A stretch of 64,000 bases of DNA, from assembly GCA_036346225.1 (NCBI GenBank), contig JARFIW010000003.1, positions 8,584,001-8,648,000 on the forward strand, in the 5' to 3' direction. The notes under the pieces were generated by a model. That model did not search any database, was not told where the DNA came from, and saw only the letters and a program-made list of their open reading frames with translations. This document shows, one piece after another, positions 22,731 to 34,299 of this stretch. The translations under genes were made by a program, and so were the position numbers. How positions within the stretch are numbered: position 1 is the first letter of the stretch; every line of letters begins with the position of its first letter. This DNA is from Platerodrilus igneus. Taxonomy: Eukaryota; Arthropoda; Insecta; Coleoptera; Lycidae.

Positions 22731-22930
22731 TGCTGTGAAACCTACAAAATCCGTGAACTACGCTTTATAATCGAGCCTCACTTTTGGGCGTCAAGAATGC
22801 TGTGAATCCTCCAAAATCCGGGAACTACGCTTTTCGAATCGAGCCCCACAGATTGTGCGTCAAGAATGCTGTGTTTCCCTGTATTAGAATCGAGCCTCAC
22901 GAATTGGAAGACAAGAATGCTGTGAAACCT
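22731..22930 (-). repeat. Tandem LTR-end/primer-site modules of copy B
   Basis: TGCTGTG (CACAGCA on the minus strand) recurs at 22731, 22798, 22867 and 22918, spacing 67, 69 and 51 bp. Between occurrences come a variable ~30-bp part, a GAGCCYCAC block and a TGGGCGTCAAGAA-like block, which on the minus strand read as a primer-binding-site-like unit. So the element ends in about three reiterated LTR-U5-end plus primer-site units. Confidence 0.7.
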
Positions 22931-24043
22931 ACAAAAAGCTATTCATTACCTTAACTGTGTTGGTCCATTGACTTTCTTCCGTTAATCGCCTCGGCTGCTC
23001 CTCTAGATAGCTTTCATCCTCATACATAAAAAACAAACACATTCCTACCACAAACATCAACGTCAACTCTATTTACATCAATATTCACAATACATTAAAA
23101 TTTCAAAATTAATATTCAGCATAAATTTTAATATCAGAAAATTTCAAAATTAAATTTATTATCATTTTAATGTGCATCCAGAATTATAGTCCTTGTAGGA
23201 TGCCTACTAATTACTAATTACACAATATATGCAGACCGGAGTCTGAGTACAAAGGGAGCATCTACCACCCCTTTACGTTAATTAACCAGGTTCGTCTAAT
23301 TGAGCTCAAAGACATACCCAAATTTTCATCATAATCCAGAACATCAATACTAAATACCCCTTTCTACTTAAACAAGCAAATTTCCCCTTACAATTAAAAT
23401 TTTATTGTTAGTACAATTTCACTACTGTCCATTTTAAGTAAATCAATTATAAAGTTATTCAACACACACGAAAACATCAAAGTCCAAACAAAATAGTATA
23501 ATTTACCTGAAGGTTACTGCACTCGTGGCTTCAATGTACATCGTCCCTTTTGTTAATTACACCATTCCAACTGGGTTATATTTACGGCTTCTGATTCTCA
23601 ACGCTTTTAAAATTTTCTCCATCACCATTTATTTAAAGTTGTTTCAGGGCTTTTCCGGAACTCATCTGTGTATATCTGAACCTTGTTTTGTGGATCCAGA
23701 CACGTTTATGCACCATTTAATTATTAATACCCCCGAAAAATAGCAAAGAAATTCATACTTCTTTCACCAATATACGCCAAAACTGCCTACTTTTGTGTAG
23801 TCATTTGTCGTTGTAAATTTTACTAATTGGTACAGTGATACTAACTTTATTACCTTGTATCTTCTTTTCTAAGTGCACTAAAGTACATTTATTGTAGCAC
23901 GTAAAGAACAAGCTGTTTTACATCACAAAAATATTCGAGCAAACTGTTTAAAATTATTTAATCAAAACCGGAAAACTAAAAAGCACTGTTTAACGCGTTG
24001 AATCAAGTCGAAGATCTAAGAGAGCTTGTTCATATTCACCTCG

Positions 24044-24053
24044 GTATATATAG
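24044..24053 (-). promoter_or_regulatory. TATA box of LTR copy B
   Basis: GGTATATATAGC on the + strand gives GCTATATATACC on the minus strand, aligned with the TATA of copy A at 1110-1120 and followed by the same CTCTTAGA segment. Confidence 0.5.
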
Positions 24054-25011
24054 CGGTTAGCCTTTCTGTCGGTCTGTTCCCCAAAACGGACAATTCTAAA
24101 GAATTTCGCCTGCTATGTTCTCATTCCGCAGCCCGGCATGCGATTTTTACGAATTTTGCACTCGCCCCAGTTACATCTCAGAAATTTCGACACGGCTCGC
24201 AACTTCTGGAAATAACTAATTGAATTTTATACAGAAATGTTATTTTTACCTCTCAAATTTTGCCTTTTACTTTCAACCAATCGCAACCCTATGACGTTGC
24301 TCTACTCACGCCTTTTACTATATGTGCCTCGGTCTTGCGCATATTATCTGTCTCTATCTACCCTGTTCTTATTAGTGCAAATTGATATTCCTTATTATCG
24401 ATTATTTCAGTCCATGTGGACTATCTGGGTTAAATAACCCCGTATCGCGCCTTCCCGTGAATATTAAGCCACGGTTTCTCCAAGATTCTTTGTAACCATT
24501 AATTATCTGCAACATTTACGCAGAATGAGCCTTTTAAAAATACGCAGGTGTTTAAACATCCTACTTCTAACTAACCCCTCTACGATTTGCATTTTATTGG
24601 GTTTTTACAAGTTTTTATAGATATTGTCTGTTACTAACGGTTCAATTAACTCCAATTAAAATAATACCCTTTAGTTTTTAGTGAATCCTAATTAAATATT
24701 CAATTATTATCAGTACATTTTTGTTTAATACCGGTTACTTAAAATGGAATTAATTAATATAAATTTTGCACATAATTTCTCTTTGTTTCTTTACTAGGAA
24801 TAATTAAATTACATGTAGAGTTTTCTAATACTGCTTCCTTTTATATAAAGCGTCTTATAAATAATTTAAATCTCTTATTTTTAATAAAACGAATGAATTT
24901 TTATTCTCCACGGTTTTTTAATAACGCGTACCTTTTCCCAAAGCTTCTACACGGTGATTAAAATTATTTGATGTGATTATTTAATTTTCTACCCTGGTCT
25001 AAATATGAGTA

Positions 25012-26490
25012 ATATATACATAAATAAGTTTTTGAAACCGGGGCATTACGATAATTAGATGCTTTAATCATAAAGGGTTCTGCAAAATCTACTCCTACGT
25101 GAGTAAACGATCTAGACAATCGAACACGAAACGATGGTAAATTAGCCATGAACGGTTGAATAGATGTCGCACGAAAACGTAAACAAATAATGCATTTATG
25201 ACTCCGCTTTGCAACTAAGGAACGTATTTCAATAATCGAGTTTTTACATGAATAAGAGATTGGGTCATAAATGCACCTAAATGCATAGCGAGGTGGTGAT
25301 AATTATCGCACAATAGCCAATACAATGTAGGATGTTTTGGTAAGAGAATGGGGTGTTTATTATTATAAGACAATTTAGAGTGGCGCAAGCGGCAGCCCAC
25401 CCTAAGGAGACCTAGCTAATCAATAAAAAAAGACAAACCTTGAAGCTGCTTGGCACAAGCTTTATTCAACTTGAGTAGATTAATTTCCTCTAAATAAAAC
25501 TGATGTTGCGTAACTCTTATGACACTTAACATGAATTTATGCAATTCCTAAGAGGAAAGAGGACCTGATAGTTTTTATTAGAGCTTTGACAATTATAAAT
25601 AAAGCGGTTTACATATGCAACTGTACACTGAAGTAAAGTAAGAGAAGAATATTTGCTTAGAAACTGAGTAGAGATTCTTTGTGCAGAGGTAACGAGTACA
25701 TTTGGGGGAGGTTTTATTTCGAGAATATTTTCCAGAGCAAGAGAAATTTTCAAATTCCTAGGAGTAGAAAGAAGATCACTACAATTGAATGGACCATGCC
25801 ACCAAAATTATTATCGATCATCTCAGGTGCAATAAGGTCACGAGTAGCCATATCAGCAAGGTTGTTCTCGCCCGAAATATAGTACCACTGAATAAGTCTA
25901 GTGCATTCTAGAATAATCTCTACGCGGTTGGCTAGAAATGTTTTTAATAAATAAGAGGGAGTATTTAACCAAGCTAGTACCTCTTGAGAATCGGTAAACA
26001 ACTTTATTTCGTTTAACGGATAAAAAATGTATTAGAGATTATCGAGTGTACAAGTCGGGATAATAAAAAGGCCGCTAAGGGCTCCCGACGAGACATAGAA
26101 AGAAATTTTAGTGGTGCAATTTTACCTTTGCTTGTAGGAAATTATAGTTCGTGTGATCTCGAGACGTACCATGTAAATAAACACATGCGGCGTAACCCTT
26201 TTCACTGGCATCACAAAATCCTAAAATTCGGTATTCTCCCGAATGTACTTATAATGAAAATTAAATTTCGATCGTAAATAACCATAAACCACCTGTATGT
26301 ATTGATAATTATTATCTACGTGCAGATCAAGTTCAAATGAGAGGTAAATACAACAATTCAATATGAATGAATTTATATCAAATAATTTATTTTCGAGTAA
26401 CCTTGTGATAATTTTAAGGTAAAGCAAGTTTCTCAGTATCCACGAAAACAATTTTATTTTAATCAATGCGGGCAAAGAAACCAAAAAATC
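25012..26490 (-). pseudogene. BEL/Pao pol, RT end, RNase H and integrase N-terminus
   Basis: Directly inside the 5' LTR the minus strand reads FLVSLPALIKIKL, the RT/RNase H connector of BEL pol. ILGFCDASEKGYAACVYLHG (about 26225-26160) is the first RNase H acidic motif, and VAPLKFLSMSR-like residues follow. FTDSQEVLAWLNTPSYLLKTF (25997-25935) and YYISGENNLADMATRDL (about 25880) are later RNase H motifs. LLRVGCRLRHSKLSYNNKHPILLP (about 25400) and CIICLRFRATSIQPFMANLP (about 25180) form the integrase zinc-binding region. FTHVGVDFAEPF (about 25100) starts the catalytic core and holds the first Asp. Stops and shifts interrupt it, and copy B cuts it at 25012. Confidence 0.9.
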
Positions 26491-26492
26491 TA

Positions 26493-26852
26493 TGTTCAAG
26501 TCTTAGCTGAACGAGAGAGGCAGTTTGCAACAATAAAATAAAATTGTATGTAAAATAATAAATGTGGTGAAAAAACTTACCGCATTTAAAACAATCACAA
26601 CATTATAACGCACCTGTTTAGACAGAAGATTAAAGGAGGGTTAAATAGAAGAAAATGGGGTTGGTATCCGATATTAACAAAGCTGCTAAACCGGCGCGAG
26701 AGAGCCTCTAATGGACTGTGTTGAGGCATACTAATTACGGCGACCTTTATTGTTGCGATAAGAGTCCCCCTTTTGTCAATAGACGTAAAATAGCATTCTC
26801 CTTGATCTCTGAGGAACTTACTATTTATTTATAATAGGCAAAAACCTTAACA
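26493..26852 (-). repeat. BEL 5' LTR
   Basis: Pairs with 21391-21749. On the minus strand it ends CTTGAACA at 26493, and the next bases (TAGATTTTTTGGTTTCTTTG) give no clear tRNA primer site before pol coding starts, consistent with a deletion that begins just inside the LTR. Confidence 0.9.
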
Positions 26853-26857
26853 GGTAG

Positions 26858-27486
26858 TTTTCTATTCTAAGCTATGTATATTATATTTGTAATTAACCAT
26901 ATCAGCAAAATGTTTATTCTATTTCTCCGAATCGTGTCTAGAAATATAACTTTACACCGGAATGTAGCTCGCAAATAGTTGAAAGATGGATATAACATAG
27001 ACAGAATTTTGTAGAAAATCGTTGAAAGATCTGGTCTTGTAGTTTCTGTTACCTATATAACCAATCTATTTGTTAACCGCTTGGATCGATTCCTGTTTTT
27101 TTTCTTTGAAAATAAAATTTAGGTTTTGATATGCTACCGCAGACATTTTCAAACAGTTGCCGATTTTAAACCTGACAGAGTTCTCTAACATTTCCTGTAA
27201 TTTCTTTAATTTGATCTATACTGCATTTGGGATATTTTACTTAATGTCCCAGACATTTAATTTAATTTTAATTTAATTTACTTTTAATTGCCATTATTCA
27301 ACGGAAAACTAATTCCATTTACAGGATAACCTTAACAGCTAAATAAGTGTACAGTACTTAAACAGCTAAATATTTGAGAATAGCATAGGAAAATACGCAA
27401 AAAAAGAAAGAACAACAATAGTATTGAAGTGTAATATAAACAGTGATAATCAATCTTCATTCACTGCAGCTAATAGTGCTAATATA
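26858..27486. other. Unassigned AT-rich DNA
   Basis: No gene, RNA gene or clear repeat seen. It is the sequence between the BEL insertion (TSD ending 26857) and the hAT-type MITE. Confidence 0.5.
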
Positions 27487-27494
27487 CCAGCTAA

Positions 27495-28419
27495 TAGTGA
27501 TGGGACTCGAGTCGCAAATTAATCGAGTAACGCGAGTGGCAACCCTATTCATGTGAATCGAGTCAAGTGACTATGCAACTCGAGTCGACTCGAAATTAGA
27601 GTCGACTTGAAACTCGAATCGACTCTCGCAACTCGAGTCGACTCGCAACTCGAGTCCCCTTGTAACTCGAACCGATTTGATACTCGATTATAATCGACTA
27701 TCGAGTTGTGATTTTTTCAATACTTAAGTTGAGTTTGTGGGTTTTTCGCTCAACTCGAATTTATAACCGTCAAAGTTCGTGAATTTACCGTGTTGCTCCA
27801 ATTGATCCTCCTTCTGTGGTTCAGTGCGAATGAATGTGAATCATATCCCGGAAAGATACAATTTTACCTTTTTTTCTCGATATTTTATATGCAGAACGTT
27901 ATTGTTATTATTATTGTTTTAGTCTGTGAGAAAGTGTATAGAACTTAAGGGGTGTCCCGAATTCAAACGTGATGGAATCGATAGTACTTCATTCACTAGC
28001 TGTGTCTGCATCTATACAAAGAGAATGTGTATTTATTTAATACAGATTACAGCGTTTTTTATAATAAAAAAGATATTCCATATTTAATATTATATACGTA
28101 TAAGATACGTATAAAAGACACGACACTACTAATAGGTATAGTAGTCAATCACCACGGTGTGACTGGGTTTTAGCGTTGATTGAATACTTCAGTCAACGAG
28201 TTTAGTTTCAACTCAAATCAGAGGGAATTTATATTTGAGTCACTCGAGTAAATAAATTGACTCGAGTAAAAAAAATTGACTCGAGTCTCATTACTAGAGT
28301 TTTTAACTCGAGTTCAATGTCGAACCGAATTTTAACTCGACTCGAGTTTCTACTCGAGTCAAATAGTAATTACAATCGAGTTACTCGAATACAAAGAATC
28401 GACTAGAGTCCCATCACTA
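27495..28419. mobile_element. hAT-type MITE with CTCGAG-rich subterminal arrays
   Basis: The ends are TAGTGATGGGACTCGAGTCG (27495 onward) and its inverse ...GACTAGAGTCCCATCACTA (ending 28419). TAGTGATGGG resembles hAT termini. The 8-bp flanks CCAGCTAA (27487-27494) and CCCACTAA (28420-28427) agree at six positions, as an aged 8-bp duplication would. About 240 bp inside the left end and 200 bp inside the right end are dense with ACTCGAGT/CGACTCGAG motifs in both orientations. The middle ~450 bp is AT-rich and non-coding. Such subterminal arrays fit transposase-binding sites of hAT elements. No transposase is encoded. Confidence 0.75.
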
Positions 28420-28689
28420 CCCACTAATTTTAAATGCTGCTGTAGTGATGTTTCTAGCGTAATCAAAGAGATAATCCCTGGTCAAACAGCACACCAAGAT
28501 CGTTGACCTGTAAAATCCGCGTTAGTTCAGCTTCGCAATCAGGGGCTGATCTAATTTTTATCCCGCTTTGGGCCAGATGAAAATTTTTCTAAATTCAAGG
28601 TAAAACCGTCTTAAATTAACCTTAAGAATTTGTGTTAAATTATAATGGGTATGAAAAATAGGTTTTGTGGGTATACATTTTTGGTTTCC

Positions 28690-30575
28690 TCAAACATTAA
28701 ATTGTAACAATTTTTTTGACGCCTATAAAAGCATATATTGTTTAGTTATTTTATACACTGTAACGTCCATTTATACAAATAATTAATTTCACAATATTAA
28801 TGAATATTCAGAGATGTACCGTATTGCCCAATCACGAGTGGTATAATATTTAAAAAAGATATTATAGACACATTCTTTAAACGATGGTTGTTTGAACAGT
28901 ACTTCCGATGACAGACGACGTCGAGTTAATTTGGTCGACCAAGTAGAAGCAACATGGGTTTTACGATGGTCCGAGCCAGCGATTTGCGTTCCAGTGCTAA
29001 AAGCACTTGAGTTTTGTGTTTCTGTTAACGGTAAGCAGGCAAAATTAATTATTAAGGTATTTTAAAAAATTTTATTGTAGCGCTCACTTTATTATCTCAC
29101 CTTATGATTTCGCTTAATATCAACTTGATATTTCACTCTGGTATATCAATTAGCAATAAAAACTTAAAGATGTCAATTTAATAGCTCGCTTTATAGCTTT
29201 ATTGAATAATCCATTTATGGATAAATTTACTTTAATTGGTTTACTTCGACGGATCACTTTATCAGTTCGTGAAAATGTAGTTCAGTTTAATGGCTCACTC
29301 CAATAGCTCTCTTAAATTATTAATTCGTCAAGAGCTTAAAGAAAGAAGTTCAACTTTAAATTTAGAAGGTTTTACGTAGCCTCATCTGTGAAGAAATTTC
29401 GTGCAAAGATATTTACATATTCGTGGAATGCAGATGTGAAAAGTGTGACGTAAGTTGTTTGTTTAGGAATCAAAAGCTGGAACATGTGGTAGCATCAATC
29501 TATTGTTTGTAATGACGTTTCCACGTACGATCAACTATCAAGGTAAGCGACTAGCTGAAGGATATGACATGTGAACAGCGGTTTCCAAATAACTTGTTTA
29601 TAAAGCAAATGCTTGAATTTAAAATGGTAACGTTGGACTTAAAATCGTATTACGAGGAATTAAGATAATTTTACTGTTTGAATATAGTTATATTACCTAA
29701 ATTACTGCTTATGTTAAAAATCGCTACGTTTTTTCTTAGGATTATTAATTTCATTAAGTAAACTTAAAAATGGCATGTTCATTCAAAACAAGTAATACCA
29801 AAAATTAATGATAAAAATTATTTTTATTTTGCATAGAGCTCATAGTAAATAATTGTAAACCAAGGTAAACAGATCTGTGCATTTTGAGTAAAAACTTTGA
29901 AGTTATGTTTAGATCATTATTGAGATTATTAAATATTTTTATATTTGCGTATTGAAGTCTGAAAGATTAGACCACATCATTATAATACATCTTTATATAT
30001 GAATTAGAGAACAAAAAAAGATAAATTCAATTAGAGAACAATCGTTTTAGACAAGTGCGTCCAAATGTAAGGAAAATAAGCTAAAAGAGTATAGATCTTC
30101 TTTTATAAAGAGTAAGGTTATTGGCTGTGATTCGATTATGAAGTACTGAAACAGCGCTCCTAAAAAGTTTGATATTTAAATTTCTTTTTAATATTTATGT
30201 TTAAATTTCAGAAATTAGTAGCAACTCTTTTTCTCTTTACTGTATAAGGTAGCAAGAGTGCATCTCTTGTATCCTCCGTTTGTTCTAATAACATTATTAT
30301 CTTTTAGATCCTGCGTTCTCGCAATAAAAGCGATATTCCGCCTCAGGATTTCCAAGTTCTCCCTTAGGGTACCCCTTGTTTAATTAAACTTAGGACTTGG
30401 TGGCGCCCATCTGCACCCCTTAATTATTGTAGTAGTGAGTCGGTTCCAAATAAAATCGTTGTTGTAAAACCCACGGCCATTTCTCATAAGCTCTACCCGA
30501 AGAATAGACCCCTAGCTTAGCCGGAAGACTGTCGATTTCTCTTCCTTATAAGGGAATGAAAAGCCAAGGTACAAA
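28690..30575 (+). repeat. LTR-like repeat, proximal copy
   Basis: Aligns in the same orientation with 31074-33135. Shared stretches include CCCAATCACGAG (about 28828), ACGATGGTTG (about 28883), TTGTAGCGCTCAC (about 29075), AAGGTAGCAAGAGTGCAT (about 30246), TTTCCAAGTTCTC (30348) and ACCCCTAGCTTAG (about 30507). A TTGGTGGCGCCCATCTGCAC segment near 30390 looks like a primer-binding site followed by a ~180-bp leader. No open frame. Likely an LTR plus leader of an LTR retrotransposon whose coding part is gone. Confidence 0.6.
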
Positions 30576-31073
30576 AAAGTATCCAAGTAGTTACAAAATA
30601 AAATGTGATTTTAGGAATATCAATTTTATTTTCCAAAAAATAATGAAAAGAATAATAATAAAGTTGTATCGTTTTTGCGTAAAAATATAACGCAACTGAG
30701 TTTACAACAGTTAATAATAAAATAACAAAGATCTGTTTATAATAAAGAAAGCAAAATAAATGTTTATTATTTACCTACCCATTTTCTAAACATTAAACAT
30801 TTAAAAAAAATGAAGCAAAAACTAAACGGAATAGTTATAAAATTTCAAATGCGCCCAAGTTCAAAAATGATTTTTTTAAGTAACTTTTATTTCCGCAAAA
30901 TCTTTAATAATATTTTTTAAATCTAATTTACTACATACATTATATTCTATCCCGAGCATCGCTAACCCACTGAGTCTATCTTGTTTTTATAATTTTTAAT
31001 TTTGAGAAATCTCTTACACCACTAGCAACTGTTAGTGGTAAAGTTAACAAGAATCTAAAAGCAATGTTTATAG

Positions 31074-33135
31074 TGTAACAATTTTTTTTTACGATTATAA
31101 AATCTTATTAATTTAATTACAAAATACACTGCACTATTTATTCAAATAAACAATTAATTTGCAATATTTATAAATGTTCAGATCAATACCGCATGGCCCA
31201 ATCACGAGGCGTATATTAATTAATAATAATAGTATAGGCTCTATTCGTAAACGATGGTTGCTTGAATAGCTTTTCAAATGTCAGACGATTCTTGTGCCTT
31301 GTGCGCATCCCGTCATGTAGAGTCAGCCGAGCTCGAGCATTCACTTCGGTGACACGCACCATGGCTCAGAATTTGCTTCGAGCTAGCGACTTGCGAATCG
31401 CCATAGACATGGCAACGTAAACAGGTGCTGGAAGCACTTGTTTTTAGTTCTGTTTCTGATAATCGTAAGCAAATTAAATTATTATTATGGTAGACTAAAT
31501 GATCTTATTGTAGCGCTCACGACTGTACGAATTATTGACTTCTAATCTCTCCTAATGTGCCAATTATTAAATTTTAATCTCACGACTGTACAGATTATTG
31601 ATTTCTAATCTCACCAATGTGCCAATTATTAAATTTTAATCTCACGAACATACAAATTACAAAATTTTAATTTCAGTAATTCATGATTTATAGGGTTACG
31701 AATTTACAGTTCAGATAGCATGTTTTAATTTCTGAGTTCACTGTTAAATAATCTCGCTTTAACATAAGTTAAAGAGGAGCCAAAAATGATGTACTTTGGA
31801 TAACCCGTTTTATGGATTAATTTTGTGTTTCAATTTGTTTCAATAAATTGTGCAGCAACTTGAAGAAAACGGTTCCGCATAATGGTCCAGTTTAATACTC
31901 AGTAATGCATTTAATTCGTAATTAATTCAGAAGGAGAAGATTAATCTTACGCTTTATAAGCGCAGATGTGGAAAGTTCGCTGACGTTACTTGTTTGTTGA
32001 AGAATTGCAGGCTAACACGTGGTTTTGACAAGGTATTTGTTTCAATGAAGTTAAAAGTACCAGTTGCCAAGGTAAGCGTTTTTCTAAGAACTTGACCAGA
32101 CAACAGCTGTTCATATAACTTAACGAGGCGAATAATTGAAACTAACATGGTATCGTTTTACGACTTTTGTTTTACAAAGTAATTATGAGAACTTTTGTCG
32201 TTTGGATTTCACTACAGTATAAATTATTGCTTATATTTGATATTACTACAAATAATTAAGATTACTAATCTCTTTATTTAATCCTAAAAAAGTATTTAAT
32301 TTAAATTCAGTGACACATAAAGTAACTATAATAACTAATTTTATTTAACTTTGAATGCATAACACGTATTTGTAAATCAAGGTAACAGATCTGTGTATTT
32401 TGAGTAATTAATTTAAAAGCTTCACGGTCATGTTTGATACATTATTAATATTTTGATTCATATTAGAGACAATCATAATTTTCCTATTTAAATATCTGCT
32501 TCTAAAAGATTAGACCACATTATTGATTTAATTTTGTAAATAAAATTTTATCACAAAGAAAGTTAATTTTAATTAAAGAACTATCGTATAATTTAATTGA
32601 ACAACTGTTTTATTTTGGATAAGTGAGTCCAAAACTAGTGTTATTTGAGTTAAAAGGTAGAAGTATATATACACCCTTTTATAGAAATAAAGTTTTTAGC
32701 TGTGGCTTGATAAAAAAGCACTAAACAGCGTTTTTATACAATTTAATATTTAAATTTCCCTTTATAATAATGTTTAATGGTATTAATAGCTACTTTTTTA
32801 TGGTATAAGGTAGCAAAAGTGCATTTCTTGCGTCCTTTGTTATTATATTAACACTATTTTTTTACAGCTCCAGCTTTTGCAGTAAAAACGAATTTTGTCC
32901 CTGAGGATTTCCAAGTTCTCTCTTAGAGTAACCCGTGCTCTATCTATTCTAGGACCTGGTGGCGACCCTTTTGCATCTCCTATTTTGTATTTTAGAGTCA
33001 GTCAAAAAGACAATATTTTTGTTGTGAAACCCACGACCACTCCTCATAAGCTCTACCCGAGGAATAGACCCCTAGCTTAGTCGGAAGACTGTCAATTTCC
33101 TTTCATTATAAGGGGATTGAAATAACTGGCTAAGG
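31074..33135 (+). repeat. LTR-like repeat, distal copy
   Basis: Second copy of the repeat at 28690-30575, longer because of a 62-63-bp tandem array at 31516-31680 that the first lacks. A TATATATACACCC motif near 32666 could be its TATA box. The primer-site-like CCTGGTGGCGACCC is near 32955, and the leader-like GAATAGACCCCTAGCTTAG follows at about 33061. The 61-codon frame at 32895 falls in this leader and is not credible. Confidence 0.6.
31516..31680. repeat. 62-63-bp tandem repeat
   Basis: CTCACGACTGTAC...AATTATTAAATTTTAAT units begin at 31516, 31579 and 31641; the third is partial. Found only in the distal copy of the ~2-kb repeat. Confidence 0.8.
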
Positions 33136-33224
33136 TAAAATTAATTTGAGTTTGACATAAGCCAAATGAGATAGAGTGATTACAATATTATGTCCAAAAT
33201 TCAATTTAATAATAAATTTTAAAA

Positions 33225-33668
33225 TTTTTTGAGGAGCTTGCTTTTATGTAGAAGAGTACAAACAACTGATAATTCATCTGCAAAATCTAATCCATTAATA
33301 TCTGATGATCCTTGATCAGTTAAAGTGACTTCCAAATCTTCGCAATGAGCTATTATTTCTTCCTTGTGAATGTATCGTAACGCGTAAATATCATAGAGAA
33401 ATGCAAAATGGCTACTGTGCTCAGAGATTTGAGTAAATCTAAGATTGAGAGAGTTTATTGCAGTCTCTAAGACATGGTAAAAAAATCAGCCATATTTTTT
33501 TTTTGGAATCTACTATGGGCGCATTTCTACTTTCATAATCAAACTGTATCTTTTTAGACCTTACTCCATGTTTAGGCGTAGTAATAAAACATGCCTTAGA
33601 GTCAACCCCATTGGATAATGCTTTGGCATCTACAAACACATGGTTAAATAATTCGTCTGAACGAAAAT
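33225..33668 (-). pseudogene. hAT transposase fragment (ZMYM1-like), C-terminal half
   Basis: Minus strand reads FVDAKALSNGVDSKACFIT, KIQFDYESRNAPIVDSKK, then in a second frame HVLETAINSLNLRFTQISEH, FAFLYDIYALRYI, EEIIAHCEDLEVTLTD and DINGLDFADELSVVC. This corresponds to the segment at 8570-8920 of the hAT at 6.7-9.2 kb (there KISRQFEHESRDMSIIDP ... DINGFDLADEISVLC) but is better preserved and diverged from it. A single frameshift near 33490 joins the two frames. No zinc finger, catalytic DUF4371 or dimerisation tail, so it is an internal fragment of a different copy. Confidence 0.78.
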
Positions 33669-34299
33669 TTTAAAAAAGATCGTGTGCTGAAATTGATAGC
33701 ATTCCTATTTACGATTTTGTATGCTCTTAATTTGTTTTCCATGCATTTTTCCTTATGTACATTTTGTATCCACTCTATGTACATTTTCCAGTAGTATAAT
33801 TAATCAAACTAGTCTAGAATTTTATGAGTTACCCGAATCGCTTTAAATTTTTTAAATCGTACCATCCCTCTAGCCGCTATTTATATTTTTAGATATTTTG
33901 CAAAAATCAATTGTTAGTGGTATTTTAAAGATTAATCCATTGTTTAACCTATTAAATTATATTGGAATTTACAAAAGAAGTACGGTGGTCACAATAAAAA
34001 CATTTACGCCCTTCTCACTACTCCTATCTGTTTAGCATTTTGTATTTTTTTTTGTATTCCAGTAAATTTCTTAAGGTTTTTTTAATTAACCAGTCTTCTA
34101 AAATTATCAGTAACAAAGACCCGCATACTGTTTAATATTACAAACATAAGAGCCAACACAGCTGCGTTTTTATTTAGATTTAACTGGATAAAATTGACAA
34201 AAGCATAAAATACAAAGAAATATTTATTAATATCCCGGATTAAGGAAATTTTCGTATTGCATATGATGCATGTACATAATCAAAGTTGTACTGTGGAAA

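Larger units (their letters stand above)
22731..25011 (-). repeat. Long LTR-like repeat, copy B, inserted in BEL integrase
   Basis: Reverse-oriented relative of copy A (66-2323). It interrupts the BEL integrase exactly between the codons for KTYLCIY (25030-25012) and for ICMCTIAVDLE (about 22728-22690), flanked on both sides by ATATAT, which I take as the target-site duplication. On the minus strand it has the conserved TATA (24044-24053) and AATAAA (23846-23851) and ends with an array of LTR-end/primer-site modules. No internal coding domain is present, so it is best seen as a solo LTR. Short + frames at 23525-24437 are not genes. Confidence 0.8.
21391..26852 (-). mobile_element. BEL/Pao retrotransposon, LTR to LTR, internally deleted and nested
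   Basis: Direct repeats of ~360 bp at 21391-21749 and 26493-26852 begin TGTTAAG and end CTTGAACA on the minus strand. A 5-bp duplication GGTAG flanks the whole (21386-21390 and 26853-26857). Internal coding on the minus strand is BEL/Pao pol: end of RT, RNase H, integrase with H2C2 region, and the C-terminal DUF5641 domain. Immediately after the 5' LTR the sequence already reads as the end of RT, so gag, protease and most RT are deleted. The 2.28-kb LTR copy B sits inside the integrase. Without it the element is only ~3.2 kb. Confidence 0.92.

Noticed and set aside
66..25011. Copies A and B as terminal inverted repeats of one 25-kb element such as a Maverick
   Set aside because: Copy B is precisely inserted in a BEL integrase that is itself flanked by its own TSD, and both copies have LTR-type promoter, poly(A) and primer-site features; they are independent insertions.
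28425..28530. Jockey-type RT motif on the minus strand (VNDLGVLFDQGLSL)
   Set aside because: Suggestive of a non-LTR RT C-terminal motif but only ~14 residues; no neighbouring RT motifs found.
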